Of a DNA stretch of 64,000 nucleotides, positions 1-29,000 are shown piece by piece. The stretch is from the NCBI GenBank assembly GCA_024036415.1, contig JAMWET010001363.1, forward strand, positions 372,001 through 436,000, given 5' to 3'. Numbering within the stretch: the stretch's first letter is position 1; each line of letters starts with the position of its first letter. Made by a program: the position numbers and the translations under genes. The notes below the pieces were generated by a model. It was not told the origin of the DNA and did no database searches. It saw nothing but the letters and a program-made list of their open reading frames with translations. Source of the stretch: Prochilodus magdalenae. Its lineage: Eukaryota; Chordata; Actinopteri; Characiformes; Prochilodontidae.

Positions 1-577
1 GATTTTAAAGTCATAGGCATTATTATGCTATTATGTATTAGGGTTATCTTTAGATGCATCTCTCTTCATCTTTTTTTTAAAAGAGTTCTCTTTGTATACT
101 CTTGTACACCCTTCGTAAGTGTAAGATTTATTGTCTTGGGCCGGAGGTCTGGAACACCACTGATGTTAAAATGTTCTTATGCGCTTTTCAGGCAATTACA
201 CATTTTTACCACAGAGGTCTCCAAATTATCAAAACTACATAGTACAGCTTTAAACACTAGTTCATAATACATATGATAGCATTTTCGCGCACACAGTAGT
301 AAAGCCACATTTGCAACCAGCCTTCAATATCCATGGGGGCTACAAATTTTATTCAACGCTTTACATGCCACGCTACATTGATTTATATATATATTTTTTT
401 AAACAAAGATGCAATTTGTCAGTGTTCCTTAAGTAAGATTTTATCATAAAGTAAGTAAATAACATTGTCACAAAACTATTTGGAAAAGTGCCAGTATAAT
501 AAACCCTATAGAGAAATATGGCAATGTTATGGTGTGTGAGTATGTATTATAATACTTTGTGTACATCTGTTGCATAG
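1..577 (+). other. tax1bp1 intron, AT-rich
   Basis: Intronic sequence upstream of the first exon in the window. The 80-residue open frame at 25-267 has no recognisable domain. Nothing else seen. Confidence 0.7.
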
Positions 578-14623
<14,046 letters not shown>

Positions 14624-14666
14624 AAAGCCGTGAGTGGGTAAGGCACCCTTGTCTCCTGTTTAGCAT

Positions 14667-14672
14667 AATAAA
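14667..14672 (+). terminator. tax1bp1: Proximal tax1bp1 poly(A) signal
   Basis: Canonical AATAAA 44 bases after the stop codon. It would give a very short 3'UTR ending before the Tc1 insertion. Confidence 0.55.
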
Positions 14673-14805
14673 ACTTCACAGAGAAGAAGGAAGTTTAAAT
14701 GTTTTCTTTGGCACTTTTTGACGATGTCACTTGGCTGTGTGCTAATGGTTGCATGTTTTATGACACTATTAGGATTCACCAATGAGAATGTTTTATTTGC
14801 ACATA

Positions 14806-15009
14806 CAGTGGGGAAAATAAGTATTTAGTCAGTCACCAATTGTGCAAGTTGTCCCACTTAAAAAGATGAGAGAGGCCTGTAATTGACATCATAGGTAGAC
14901 CTCAACTATGAGAGACAAAATGTGGAAAAAAATTGAGAAAGTCATTTTGTCTGATTTTTAAAGAATTTATTTGCAAATAATGGTGGAAAATAAGTATTTG
15001 GTCAATAAC
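14806..15009 (+). repeat. Left terminal inverted repeat of the Tc1 element
   Basis: 204 bp, reverse complement of 16203-16406 with few differences. The near-end motif AAAATAAGTATTT recurs at the inner end, consistent with paired outer and inner transposase sites in an IR/DR arrangement. Confidence 0.93.
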
Positions 15010-15020
15010 AAAAGTTCATC

Positions 15021-16041
<1,021 letters not shown>

Positions 16042-16202
16042 AGTGGGAGTTGGAGTGTGAGTGTTTGAGGTTGTAGGCAGGTGTCTTTTTATACTGTTAA
16101 CGACTTCAAACAGGTGCCATAAATACAGGTAATGAGTGGGGAAAGAGGAGCCTCTTAAAAAAGAAGTTACAGGTCTGTGACAGCCAGAAATCTTGCTTGT
16201 TT

Positions 16203-16406
16203 GTTATTGACCAAATACTTATTTTCCACCATTATTTGCAAATAAATTCTTTAAAAATCAGACAAAATCACTTTCTCAATTTTTTTCCACATTTTGTCTC
16301 TCATAGTTGAGGTCTACCTATGATGTCAATTACAGGCCTCTCTCATCTTTTTAAGTGGGACAACTTGCACAATTGGTGACTGACTAAATACTTATTTTCC
16401 CCACTG
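16203..16406 (-). repeat. Right terminal inverted repeat of the Tc1 element
   Basis: Mirror copy of 14806-15009. The outer end reads ATTTTCCCCACTG followed by the TA duplication. Confidence 0.93.
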
Positions 16407-17652
16407 TAGCTACTCTTCTGTCAAGTCACTTGGGCACAGAGAATATAACAAAAAAAGTTCTGTTGCCCAATTCCAGGTATAAAGCTTATCCTTTTATCAG
16501 ATTTTGTTTAAAGTTTATTCATTTAGAAGGCGTTTAAAGCTGCTATAAGTTGCACTGTAAAATGATAGCTAATGGCTTTACATTCTGTATGAATATAGAA
16601 TCTAAAGAGAGTTAGAGAGGAAGAGAGATCTGTTGCTTCTTACTATTTGCCACTTAGTGGATGTTTGATTTGTTGTTTTACTGATTTTATATGATTGCAG
16701 GTTTGGTTCCAGAAAGCATTGTGAATATGTTATTATTCTGTTATCCTCATTCTCAAGGACCTTTTGATGTGTAAAAGATCAAATGTACAAGTTACATGAT
16801 GGTATAAAAAAATCCCATTCATAAAAGATATGCAGTTAAAAGAAAATTAATCTATAGCTCATTAAACCTCTGTGAATGTTTATTTCTATCATATATGCTC
16901 TGTTAAATACAAGGTTATTATTTAATCTGGATAATAAGAGGTTGTCCTATGGATTGAGTTTGTTCAGCTTGAAATTTAGAAAGTCTAAACCGTATAATTA
17001 AACATTGATCTAGAAACAGATAGTTACCACAGGTCCAAGTACACCAGTGAATTTCAAATGTTTTGGATGGTTTTATTCTGGCAAGTGTTAAATCTGTACT
17101 TAACAGAACTGGTCCTTTGATTTGATTTCTATAAGAACAACCTAGTGCTGTTTCAGCTTAAACAGTAACCAGAGTTGTGATTTGGCACTTTGTCAGATGT
17201 GTTGCACTGTTGTCACACTCCTTCATTCCGTTCATAATATTAAAGTCACTATCAAGGATTTGCGATTTAATTTCTTTACACTAATTCCAGTATACTCAGT
17301 GTGATTTATATAATATATTGTCTAATTCATACAGTATATTCTGTCCAAATTATAAAATATCTCCTGATTCTTTATGCTCATAAAGACACCTTTTAGCTGC
17401 CAGGTGTCCTACAATTACTGGACTGGACAAAACTTTCTTAATGTCATAAAATCATTCTTCCATCATTTCTGACATTTGGCTCTGCATTTTAAGATGCGTA
17501 AAGCAGACGTTCAGGTTCTTTTTCAAATCCCTGATTGTGGCTTTAAATATCTCTTCCAAGATATTCCATATAACCAACATGATGTAATGTTTGCCTCTGA
17601 AAATATAACTAAAACAGTTGCTTTGTGTATGTGTAACAAGCTTGCATTTACT

Positions 17653-17658
17653 AATAAA
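17653..17658 (+). terminator. tax1bp1: Possible distal tax1bp1 poly(A) signal
   Basis: AATAAA in plus orientation about 3 kb after the stop, beyond the Tc1 element. If used, the transposon would lie inside the tax1bp1 3'UTR. No transcript evidence is available. Confidence 0.3.
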
Positions 17659-17724
17659 GAATGCTATAAGTTGAATGAAGTGTAATTAACTGGGCCACAC
17701 ATTTACATTGGTCTTCTTGTACTC

Positions 17725-17730
17725 TTTATT
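17725..17730 (-). terminator. jazf1: jazf1 poly(A) signal
   Basis: AATAAA on the minus strand (TTTATT on plus), about 2.8 kb downstream of the jazf1 stop. It is the likely 3' end of a long 3'UTR and faces the tax1bp1 signal at 17653. Confidence 0.5.
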
Positions 17731-20541
17731 TTCTTTTTTTGTACCTTTTTAAAATGTCATAAGCAGCTTTTAAGACAACTGAACAGTCTCACATACTCAT
17801 ATTCACATGATACAAATCTTGCCACACATACAAATAGCTTTTGCTACACAAAGTTTCACAAAACATACTATGAAAATATATTTCTAAAACCACTTTACAA
17901 AGACAGTACAATACATTCACTATATAGCATATCAAACTGCCTTCCATGTAGTAACATATGCATGTCAGTCACATGTCAAGTCCAAATGTACAAACTTGCA
18001 GTAAGTCACACAGATCCCATTGATTGTAGTTGTATAGATGGTCATACTGCAGTGTGTGTGTGACCAAACTACTCTGGAAAAGAAGCAGGATCTAAATGTT
18101 GGAAAAGGATTGCTCAAATATCTAAACTTGCAAAGCAGTTAGTCCATTGTACCATGCACACACATTTGTCTTGGTGTGTTCTATAACACTTAAAGAAAAT
18201 TGTTGAGTGATTCATTCTATGATCCTTCTTAACGATTAATAATTTCACCATTGTTGAAATGTGCTTTTTACGTGAAACCAAGATTTTTTGAGTTTGGAAA
18301 ATACTAAACTTAAAATACTGTTTAAAAATCTGATGCACTTACAGGCAACTAGCTTATTGTTACTGAGTATTGACCACTCATAATACAGAAAATAATTTGA
18401 CCAGCAAATAACAGCAGCAGAAGAAAGACCATTTCCACATTACAAACAGGGGCCACCTGTAGTCCTGTGATGGCAGTTTACCACAGAAACTGCAAGTTGT
18501 GTGTGCCACATTGTGGTATTGCTTCTTTTTGGTAACTATGTCTGAGGTTTTGGCAGTGCCTCTGATGTTCTTGATTTGCCCTAAGAACCAAAATGTTTAC
18601 CACTGTAAATGAGGTGAGGTTGCACCAATATGTCTTTATCTTGAGAAATTGCATTCAACATCAAAAAATAGTTGCACCCAGGAGGAATCAACCGCCACGA
18701 ACACAACTCCATGCCAAAATGTCTAAACTGTTGCATTAGCAAACATGGTGCTCCAATGCCATAAGAAGCGACGCTATTTCTGTTTGTGTAGGTCCATAAA
18801 TGTTGTCCATATCAGTCTACATTTTTCATCATGTATTGTTCCTGGTAACCTTTATCTTCCTTCCCAATAGCATTGCAATCTGACATTTCCTTCTGGGTGC
18901 AACAATTCTTTTGACCTTGATTTTGCATGACATTATGCTTTTCTGGTCATATATGGATACTGTCAGTACTTAAACAACACAGATCAACTGTATGTTCATT
19001 ACAAAGACAGCACAATCACAACCCTGTTTAATTTAGGTCAGTTCCGTGCAGGATGTATAACTTTTTTTTTTGGTCTGTTCAAACATATCACTGTAAAAAC
19101 AATTATTTTCACAGTGCTAACAGCAGATGAGCAAAACAAGTAAAAAGGGGTATCACACTAGTTCTTTAGTTCTTTAACCTTCGGCAGAAATACACTGAGC
19201 CAAATGTTTTGGCATAGCACAAAAACAAACTTCTACTGTAAACCATACATGGCATGCTAAACTGGGAAACAGCAAGAGGTCTGAAGCAAACTCAACTGTT
19301 CTAGAGAAAATATGTTCAGGCATTGCTGCCTACAGACTGCATCTATGGCACGACAGATTGCAACACTAGAAACCACTTTAGAAAGGTAACATTGGAACAA
19401 TATAATACTTCAGACAACAAATTATATCATTATAATAAGGCTACAGGCGGAGATACTGCAGAACAGCTAGGCAGGCAATCCATGCTAGCAAGCTGTGCCC
19501 CGTGATAAAAGGCAAGCGGAGGGCAACAGATGTTTACTCAAACAGAAAAACAAATGTACAAATATCAATATTGATGACAATCACAACATGTAAAAAGGCA
19601 AACACTCGTACACACTCATATATATATTCACATCCTGACGACACAATACTGCAGACTGCACATTAGAGTTACAAGTTACATCTGCTTCTTTTGAACTGCT
19701 CCAGATACTCAAAGCTCTTTTTCTCATTTAAATGTGAGAGGGGAAATGAAAGACAAACTTGGCACTTTATAGCTGCTGGCTATGATAGGTCAACACATGA
19801 AAACAAAAAAATACACCTTCACCCCCCTCTCTCCACTTTTCCATCACTGAGTTTTGATTACTTTCTTCATGGAATATTCTACTAATGCACCGGGTACTGT
19901 AGTGCTCTACACATATTCCTGTTTGTACTTAATCATCCGTACAAATGGCGGCAGTATTGTGACCTGAGATCAATGGCTTTCCCATTCAGACTCTCTACAA
20001 ACAAGACATAGAAACAAATAATGACAAAGAAAGTATGAAAATGAAAAAATAGACATAAAAATGAGGAATATATATCTATAGAAATAAAAATATCCATATG
20101 TGTTAAAATATATCATGTAAAATAAATGATATAGAGTTTGGATATTACGTATAGTCACTAATATATGCTAAATGCTTCTTTATAGATTTTATATACATAT
20201 ATGTCTCTACTTAGCTGTGCTTTCCCAGAAGCAAACAAAAATAGAAACTTATGAAGAACAAAAATTCTCTTTTGCATCTTTTAAAAGCAATTGTGTCTCA
20301 TCATCAATACAATGAGCAATATCTTCTTCTTTTTTTACTAACGTTTATAACAGTAAGGAATGATAGAAATGGTTTGTGCAAAAAAAATGTGCACATGTAT
20401 TAACACAGACAAAGTTAACAGTTAAAAAAGACTAAAAAAAGCATGGGCTTGATCCCACTGTTTGTGGCTGAGTGTTTAAAATGTGTTTCAGAATGATAGG
20501 TGTAAGTCTGGTGTGTGTGTGTGAGTGTGTGTGCATGGTTA
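17731..20541 (-). other. jazf1: Putative jazf1 3'UTR
   Basis: About 2.8 kb between the stop codon and the AATAAA at 17725. AT-rich and without transposon sequence, as expected of a retained 3'UTR. Human JAZF1 also has a long 3'UTR. The extent is inferred. Confidence 0.5.
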
Positions 20542-20688
20542 TCACAGTGGGGGATGGAAGTTGATGGTATGGTGTCTAAGGCCTTGAGAGGTTTTGTAGC
20601 TTTTCCCACAACGGCACTTGAAGGGCTTTCTCACGCGAATCTGCGTCCTGTGTCCATTCTTGGCATGATACTTTATGCCGTTCACATT
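20542..20688 (-). CDS. jazf1: jazf1 terminal coding exon
   Basis: Acceptor TGTTTCAG on the minus strand. Encodes NVNGIKYHAKNGH, then KPFKCRCGKSYKTSQGLRHH, finishing INFHPPL with TGA at plus 20542-20544. A second TAA follows immediately out of frame. Confidence 0.93.
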   Translation of the reverse strand, partial: NVNGIKYHAKNGHRTQIRVRKPFKCRCGKSYKTSQGLRHHTINFHPPL

Positions 20689-20985
20689 CTGAAACACAAT
20701 CACACGAGAGACGTTAGTCTGAGGTTACCCTGTCTTATGTAACATTTGGGTTGGGTGTGCAATAGTTTACTGTAGAGGCGATTACAGATTCATAATTGTT
20801 CACAGTGATATGGAGATAGGAACCAGGGCTCACATCATGCAGAGCTACAGATTTTATGCACAACCAAAACCAACAGTGCACTTGCAGGTTGTTTTTTAGT
20901 AGTGATAAATCTGAAATTCTTTTGGGCTATTTTGTCTCACAATGATCCCACATGTACCTCTCTGCCAGTGAATGGATTTAAAAAA

Positions 20986-21016
<31 letters not shown>

Positions 21017-24000
21017 CACAATCATATCTCAAAACATGGACAAGTGTTAGGGCCATTAATAACTGTGCATGTTAATGAATATTAAGACATTGACTTTGAC
21101 AGTATTTATACATAAGATTTCGGGACATTTGTACTAAACCCTCAAGCATAGGTCAATACCAAATACCCTTGTGTTTGGCCTAACCTGCTTAACTTTCATT
21201 TTTGTTTCATAGGAGTTGCCAAATTATTCATAGCATTTACTGAATAGTATGACTGAAGATTAATGACATAATAATAAGACTAGATTATTCCACTTAACAA
21301 AACATGTGTTTTGTTTTGTGTATCTACCTTGTATCTCTTCTTGCAGCCTGGCACTGGACAGGCGAAGGGTTTCTCGTCTCCTCCATTCATGCACATGGAG
21401 CTAAGAATAGACTCAGAGCTGATGGCGCTCTCTGTAGTCCATGACTCATCACTGTCTGAGTCTTCATACTCCACCTCCTCTTCATCACACTCACTGCCTG
21501 TGTGGGATTTGCAAAGTAGTCATTATTATACCAAAATCACATGACATCATACGTCACTGGAAAGGTTTATCTCTAACAAAAGTTAGTATGAATTCTCTAC
21601 CTGCTACATTTCTGTTCAGTTATGAACCTACCTTAGACACTGTAAATCCTGTGCAGGTTACAAAATTAATTTGCTTCGTCACTGTCAAAAACTTATCTCC
21701 AAAGTGCCATCTTTATAAGATAAGGCAAAAACATTTCTCATTTTTAATTTAAGTTAATAATAATAAGGCAGATACTGTGCTCAAATGATATAGAAAAATC
21801 TGTATTTTGTATGTATCTTATTGTGGCTCTCTTTTACAATTTCTGTTTAAAACTCAATTTAACATTTTGGAAAAAAAAAAAATTTAAAATCTTCCATAAC
21901 CTTTGCACAGGCTATATTATTTTGTCTCAAATACATGACATTCGGCAAATAAGCAGTAACTGTGTGTTAAATGTTCAGAGTTGTGCCCTCTACTGTGCAC
22001 TGTGTAACTTCTATCCAGAAATGAAAATGCAATTTGACCAGGGCACCCAAAGCATAGCATGCACTTGTATTTCTAGGGAGGTAATAATTTTTTCATCTAA
22101 CCACTGAAAAATCACACAATTGCCACTTAGTCTTAGTATCATCTGAAACAAAATGTCAATATTACAGACTACAGCAAATATTTAATGCAGTATAAATACA
22201 TGGTAGCTTTAGAGGATAATAACAGCATAATTATAGGTATTTTTAGTCAGTTTCTTGCTGTACATGTTCACTGTGCAGAAGATATTTAACAATCTTAATC
22301 AAACACCGAAAGTAGACCCCAGCCTTCCACTCTTCCACAGAAACACATTTTCTCAGCTGCCTGAAATGTCATATTGGAATTCCAGCCCTTTTCTCTGTTA
22401 CATGGTGATGTTATCTTGTGACACAATCTTTATTGGCCACCAGGAACTTGTGTGGATGCCTACTTTGCATCAATCAGAACTACGTGAACGATCAGAGCAC
22501 ACTGAGCTCATTTTGGAGTGGGGGCTTACCACAGGAGCTCTAACGTGTTTCAGCGGGTGAATATAGATGTACAGAATAAAAAAAATATTGTGCTTTGGAC
22601 AAATGCATGACCGGTCCCCAGAAGAGTGACATACTGCATATCTAGAAATTCTGAAATTCATAAAAACAGCTTGCAATTGGTATAATTTGTAATGAAATAT
22701 ATTCAATCAGAAATGCAAAATATAAGCATTTTATCAGTTTTAACTTTACTATATACGTAAAGCTGTTACCTGTGGGAGTGCTGCTGCGGAAGGAGGATGA
22801 TGGGGTGATAGGCGGGGTCACAGGCGGAGTTAGACTGCCATTGCTATGACGAGGAGGTGTTGAAGTGTTGTTGCGGGACACGCCCCCACTGACTGACAGA
22901 GCAATTTTAGGCTGGACTTTCTTCTTCTGGTTCTCTTGCTCCCTGCGAGCTGCTTCAGTCATGAACCTACAAACACATGCAAAGTAAATTTCTTCAACCA
23001 TTTTTTAAATAAATTGATCGCTGTTTACTGATTATTCTGTATCATTTATTAACGAACCATAAAGAGCCATCAGGTTCTTCATCATTAAGTACTACACTGG
23101 AGCCTCAATAACTAAATATATTTATATAAATTGTATTTAGTGTGTCTGCCCTGCACCTTACAGTTTTCATACTTTTCAGGTTTTCTTCCACTTTTTCAAA
23201 TAAATCTGCAGGCATACTTTTTCACACATCCCAAATTCAGTCTCAAAAGTTGGATATTCTGTTTCTTACGATCACAGTAGTCCTAACGACATTCAATGAT
23301 GTTGAAGTCTGGACTCTGGTGTGGGCAGCACATTTATACACTTGCCTTTTCCATTTCCTTTCCTAAGTAACAGCTTCTAAACAGCTACACATACTTTTAA
23401 GACTCATAGTGTTGAGATCTCTTTCTGCAGTGGGATGATGGACAGAAAGACATTTTTTCAGATCTGAAGCAAGAATGAAGCTCGAGTTTCTCCTGTCCCA
23501 ATATCTCTCACATGCGTTATCTATAGTAAATTACAGTAACTTGATTCAGGCAGGGCGTTTTCTGTATCAGTACATGGCTAGGTTAGTAATGAAATTTGTG
23601 TTAACTGTTAAGTTCTGTAATTTGGGTACCTTATGTTAAGTTGCTGCCTAAATGTAAGTTTGAGATATAGATTCCATAGGATAACAAATAATAGATTCCA
23701 AAAAATGTTTTCTTTTCCCCCAATTACATGATTACATGATTATCCTGATAACGTCTAGGACCAGTTTGCTTGTGGTGCCTACTAGCAAACTTTGTCCCCT
23801 TGGAGAGGAGCATGCTCTGTAGTTGTTCAGTCATAGCCCCAGGCATTTGTCTCACCTCCTTAATGGAATTTTCCCCCAAAAGGAAAAACAATAAAAATCA
23901 CAAACAAGAAGTAAAAATGCAGGTAGACTATGTATCATATGTTTTTGGGACTATATAACGAAATAGATGGATATGTGTAAATGAAATATATTGGACAGTG

Positions 24001-24806
24001 TGTGTTTCATGTTGAACATACATAAAAATATTTTTTTTTCTCATATAGGAAAAATCATAATAAATGTAGGCAGTCATTTTTGGGAGGCAAATACATATTA
24101 TTTGGTATTCACTTTAATCTTTAAAATGATGAGTATATTGTTTCTACAGTCACATTTTTGTATTTGGTGTATTTTTTAATTATTCTTGATTATACCCCAA
24201 TAATGTCATCTGAGTTTGGGTAAACATGAAATATTCATGTACACTTCCAATAGTAAGGAACACAAGCCTGTTGGGCTTACAGAAGTGCCGTAATGCCAAC
24301 TACCTGCCATGCTGGTCACATATGCCTTTCAAACCGAACCATTTCTGTAAGGTTTATAAACAATCTCTAATCTACCCTCACACATAATACTGTCTTCAGA
24401 GAAAAAGGTGTGATTAAATATGAAGTCATTAACTTTATTCAAGCACACAGTTACATGTGCGTTCACTCACCTGTTAATGTAGCTCAGAGCAACATATGTG
24501 GGCTGCTGCAGCTCCTGCTTCTCCAGCACTCTTGGGTCTGTGTCTGTTAGACATGGGCACAGGGGAAAAGAAGGAATTTACTTTTAAATTAAGATGCCTT
24601 TAATGACTGAACCATAGAACACAACACAACCGTGAGACGGTTTTACATATGCCACATAAAAGTATAAAAAGGCTGTTTCTTTAAAAACTAATCTGCTTAG
24701 AGAAATCTTAATCTTACTGTAAGTACAGTCACAGAAGAGTGCCCCCCCCCCCCCCCCCCCACCCCCCCCCCCCCCCCCCCCCCCCCCACCCCCCACAACC
24801 CCCCCC

Positions 24807-24846
<40 letters not shown>

Positions 24847-25962
24847 GTCACACACTTTTTCCACACTGCTTAAGACAGCAGGCAGCTTCCAGAGCCTGAG
24901 GCAAACCAGGCAGAACTTCAAAAGATCCTCAGTCAAGTAAAAATGTGTGTGCATGCATACTTCCATTTGTTTCTCCTAGCACAATCGGTGTGCTGTGACT
25001 GCCATCCTGTGGTAGTCTGTGGAAGTTTATCCATTCCATATAACAATCCATAAATCTGCAGTGCTCCACGCTGTAAATATCTTTGTGTGTACAGGTTAGA
25101 GACCAAAAGGCAAGGAGTAGAACACACTAAATACTAAAATATTAGACAGTATATATGCAGGTGTTCTATTAAATATATTTCTTCTCCTTTTTCCTCCATT
25201 AAAAAAAAAAAAAAATTGCACCTAAAGGATGTTTAGACTGATTATTTAATAAATAAAAGATGGCTTGTTTCTGTTCGAGACTACACAGGCTCATTAAAAA
25301 GATCATGCATTGAATGTCATTTCATCATTTCCACCTGAATAAATCATATTAAACTGACTAGTTATTGTCAAACATAACTAAAAGATAAAAGAATGTTAAT
25401 GTGAGATCACATTGAAAACCTGCAAATTCAACCCATCCCAGATGGAGAAAATTGTGGATGGAAAGTCTGGGCTGGAGATTGTACATATTTACTACATAAA
25501 ATGCCACAAAAAGTAGAGAAAAGAAGAGAAAAACAGACCAGCAGTCTCCCTGAGTGAGTGCACGAATGGTTTGCATTGTGTGTCTGTCTCTATTTGTGTA
25601 TAATAGGCAGAGTGTATAATGGATCCCATATGTTGGGGTGAGGTATTACTCCAAGCAATTTAACTCACTCCACCATGTTCAGACCTTTCTACCATGTTCA
25701 TTAATCTCCATGCTATACATTAACGTGAGTATTCATACTTTCAATCCTAACTATATCTGAACTGTAATAGATGACTCACCAGAAAATACTCAACTTGGTT
25801 ACAAAACAAATGACATTTTTTTCAACAAAAATCCAACTGATTGTTTTAAGTGAGCACAGAATTATCCCTAATTCGCAGAACATTCTTTTGAACCACCGCA
25901 CTGAAGCAATTAAGGTTTTCTCACCTCGTAACAGTCACACACACATACATACAGACACACAG

Positions 25963-26002
<40 letters not shown>

Positions 26003-29000
26003 TTATGTATCTCAGGTGGTCCCACTCAGGTGGTCTTCATCATGGTTTCACTAGAGCACTGTGTGCAGGGTTCAGTTTCTGGTTGGGGAAGCGGGGTGGG
26101 GGTATAAGGGGGTGCCACTCCCCAGTCAGAATAGACAAAATTTAAAAAAAGATAAAACTCCTGTCTCAAACTTCTGTCTACTTCAAAGTGAACTTGCATA
26201 TCCTTAAAAAATATCCTTTGTAAAGTTTTGGGTCGTATGCGTTATCTGTTATCCTCGTTGTTATGCCTGGTTGTTTAAACCCACTATCCCACCTGCATTT
26301 TTTACAATTCCAACACTGAGTTAAAGTGATTACTTATGAATAAAAAAAACTCTGTTAAGTACGTTTTGTTTAACAGCTTAAATGGCCAGGAGCTGCCAAC
26401 AGGTCCAGGCTTCCATTCCTCACTTCTGTAACAGGTCCAGGCTTCCACTCCACACAGTTTGCATAGTTTCCATGTAATTACGACATAAACTCCTTAGGAC
26501 ATAATAAAGTGCAGCTTTATTCAGCAGAGCCTCAGCAACATCATTCCTTAACAGTGGGAATGTGAGTAAATACCTCTATCAAAGTTGAGTGTCATGAGTG
26601 CTCCTGAATTACATTCATGTCATACTTTTTCTCAGATATCAGCCTAATGCATTATTCAAATTACCATCCATTTCTTCTTCTCTACATACACATCGTCGCT
26701 GTCCAACAAAAAACAAGTATCTACAAAATGGCATCTTCACAGGAAAGGACAAAAACAATTTGATTTTAATGATAGTTAAAGGAACCAAGCAGCTGGGTTA
26801 TTCATAACTAAATTTTCATCCAATGTAGACAGCAGCTGCTGAGTTTAAATAGTGCATTAAAGTAAAACTAAAAAAAAAAAAGAAAATAATATTTATAAAC
26901 AGAGGTATTCATATCATGAATGTATATAAAACAATAATGTGATCAAAAACACATAACACAAGGGTTTAGTGCATTATTAATTATGTAAAGATAAAATAGC
27001 TTAATAGTTTTCTCATTTTATCATTTATAAATTAACTCATTTATAATCCTATGGTTTAAGTTGACTTTAAAAAGACATCTTACTGTTCTTCCTAATCTCC
27101 TTATCTTTATGATTTTTCTCCTACAGTTTTTAGAATCACAAAATTGTGCAAGCTCATAGATCCTATACCCAAAAGTGTGCTTGTGCTTTTTCAGGTGTTT
27201 GTAGACGTTTTTCTGCAGGTTTTTTCTTATAGGAAATGTCAATCAAATTCAAATTTAATATCCACAAGTGATGTCATAGTGGACCTCTCCCACACAGACA
27301 CTCATACACACAGACAAACAAATACACAGCAGTAACAGCTGAAACCATGGATTTAAGGTGGAACTGGTTTTAAGGTACTTGTAGGGCAGGGAATTTAAGG
27401 TAGCAGTTAATTAAAGGTGGCAGGGAATTTATAGTGGCAGTCAATTCAAGTTGGCAAGAAAATTAAGGTGGCAGGGAAATTAGAATAGAAGTGAATTTTA
27501 GGTGGCAGGGAATTTAAGTTGGCAGTAAATTTAAGGTAGCAGTGCATTTAAGGCGGTAGGGAATTTTAGGTGGCAGAAGAATTTAAGGTGGCAGGTAATT
27601 TAAGGTAGCAGTGAAGTTAGGGTGGCGGGGAATTTAAGGTGAAAGGCAATTTAAGGTGGGAGTGAATTTAAGCTGGCAGGGAATTTAAGGTGGTAGCAGA
27701 TTTAGAGTTGAAATGTATTTACAGTGGTAGCAGATTTAAGGTTGCAGTGAAATTTTTCTGACAGTGAATTTAAGGTGGGACTTAATATAAGGTACTACAG
27801 CTTTTAAACCTTAACTTTTTAACATAGTCATTAGACTTTTCAAGCCAACTAAAGGTTTGTTCACAGACTTTCCCTTCCTAGTTAAGTTACTACTTTGCAA
27901 CCTGGAAACCTCAGTACTTTTTATAAGTAAAAGACTCATCTCACAGTCACATTTATGGGAACAATAATGAATAAATGAAAGTAACCTCAATGTTCAGTTA
28001 ATTCAGGCAACTACTAATGCAGGTGAAAACAAGTTTTCTTTAAAAATCTGTAGGTTGATGATCCTGCTGTGCTGTTCAGGAGGAAGCAGTGCATATGTAG
28101 GCCTCAGTACAGAGTGTGTAGTGTATATAAAGGGATCTAGAGGTGTAATTACATGTTCCAGGTGCAGAGCAGTGCAGGGGGCACAGTTAATGTTCCCCAA
28201 ATTTTATGATTTCCCTTCACTTACAAAATTCAGGCGCACAAGGTCCTTCTAACATACGCATACTAACACAAACTAGCTCCTCTGTGAATAGATTTTCATG
28301 CTACCTAAAATCAGCTGTCAATCATTGTACTGCATATTTTGCGAGAGTTCTGCTCTCTGGTTCTGACCTATGGTGATGATATTGTGTTTTAATAAGCCAT
28401 GAACTACATTAAACCCCTGTGATCCATTTAGGTAGATCTAATAATACTCCAGACTCAGTGGGAACGCTGAAGGAATCTCTCCTATAAACTTGCTCTATAT
28501 TCCGACCCTGTCATTAATTTAACCTCCCATCAAACTTTACAGAGCATTATATTGCAGCAGAGAATTGAAGACTTGATTGAAGATGTGGGATTCAGGTCTG
28601 TTGCTGACTTCTAATGTCCATACAAAGACTGAGGACAAGCATGACAATGGCAATGCAGAGTACAGCAGTCAATGACGATTATGCTAGCATTAGAGTAAAC
28701 TAACAATTATGCTGAAATTATCATCCTATTAATTAAAAAATGGCAAATACTTTATCAGAAACCAAACAAACAAACTAAAAGTACTGGTATATATATTCCT
28801 TCTATTCCATAACCAATTTTGAAACCATAAGCACAGATACCAATCCAACATTTTACCTTTAATAACCACTATACTTTAATTTTTTTTAAATTGGAGTACT
28901 TAATTTAAGACAAACTTCAAAAGTTGACAAAGACCCTCAAACACTATACAAACAACACAAATACCCCAAAGCTAATAATACTACATTGTCTGCTGATATT

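Noticed and set aside
20415..20609. Longer C-terminal reading through the (TG)n repeat for jazf1
   Set aside because: I first read a six-C run, which would have extended the protein. Recounting gives five Cs, so the true frame stops at FHPPL.
24584..24966. Poly-Gly/Val/Cys frames
   Set aside because: Translation of the (GT)n and G-homopolymer tract; not a protein.
27352..27793. CRISPR-like array
   Set aside because: Units are contiguous and degenerate, without unique spacers, in a vertebrate intron.
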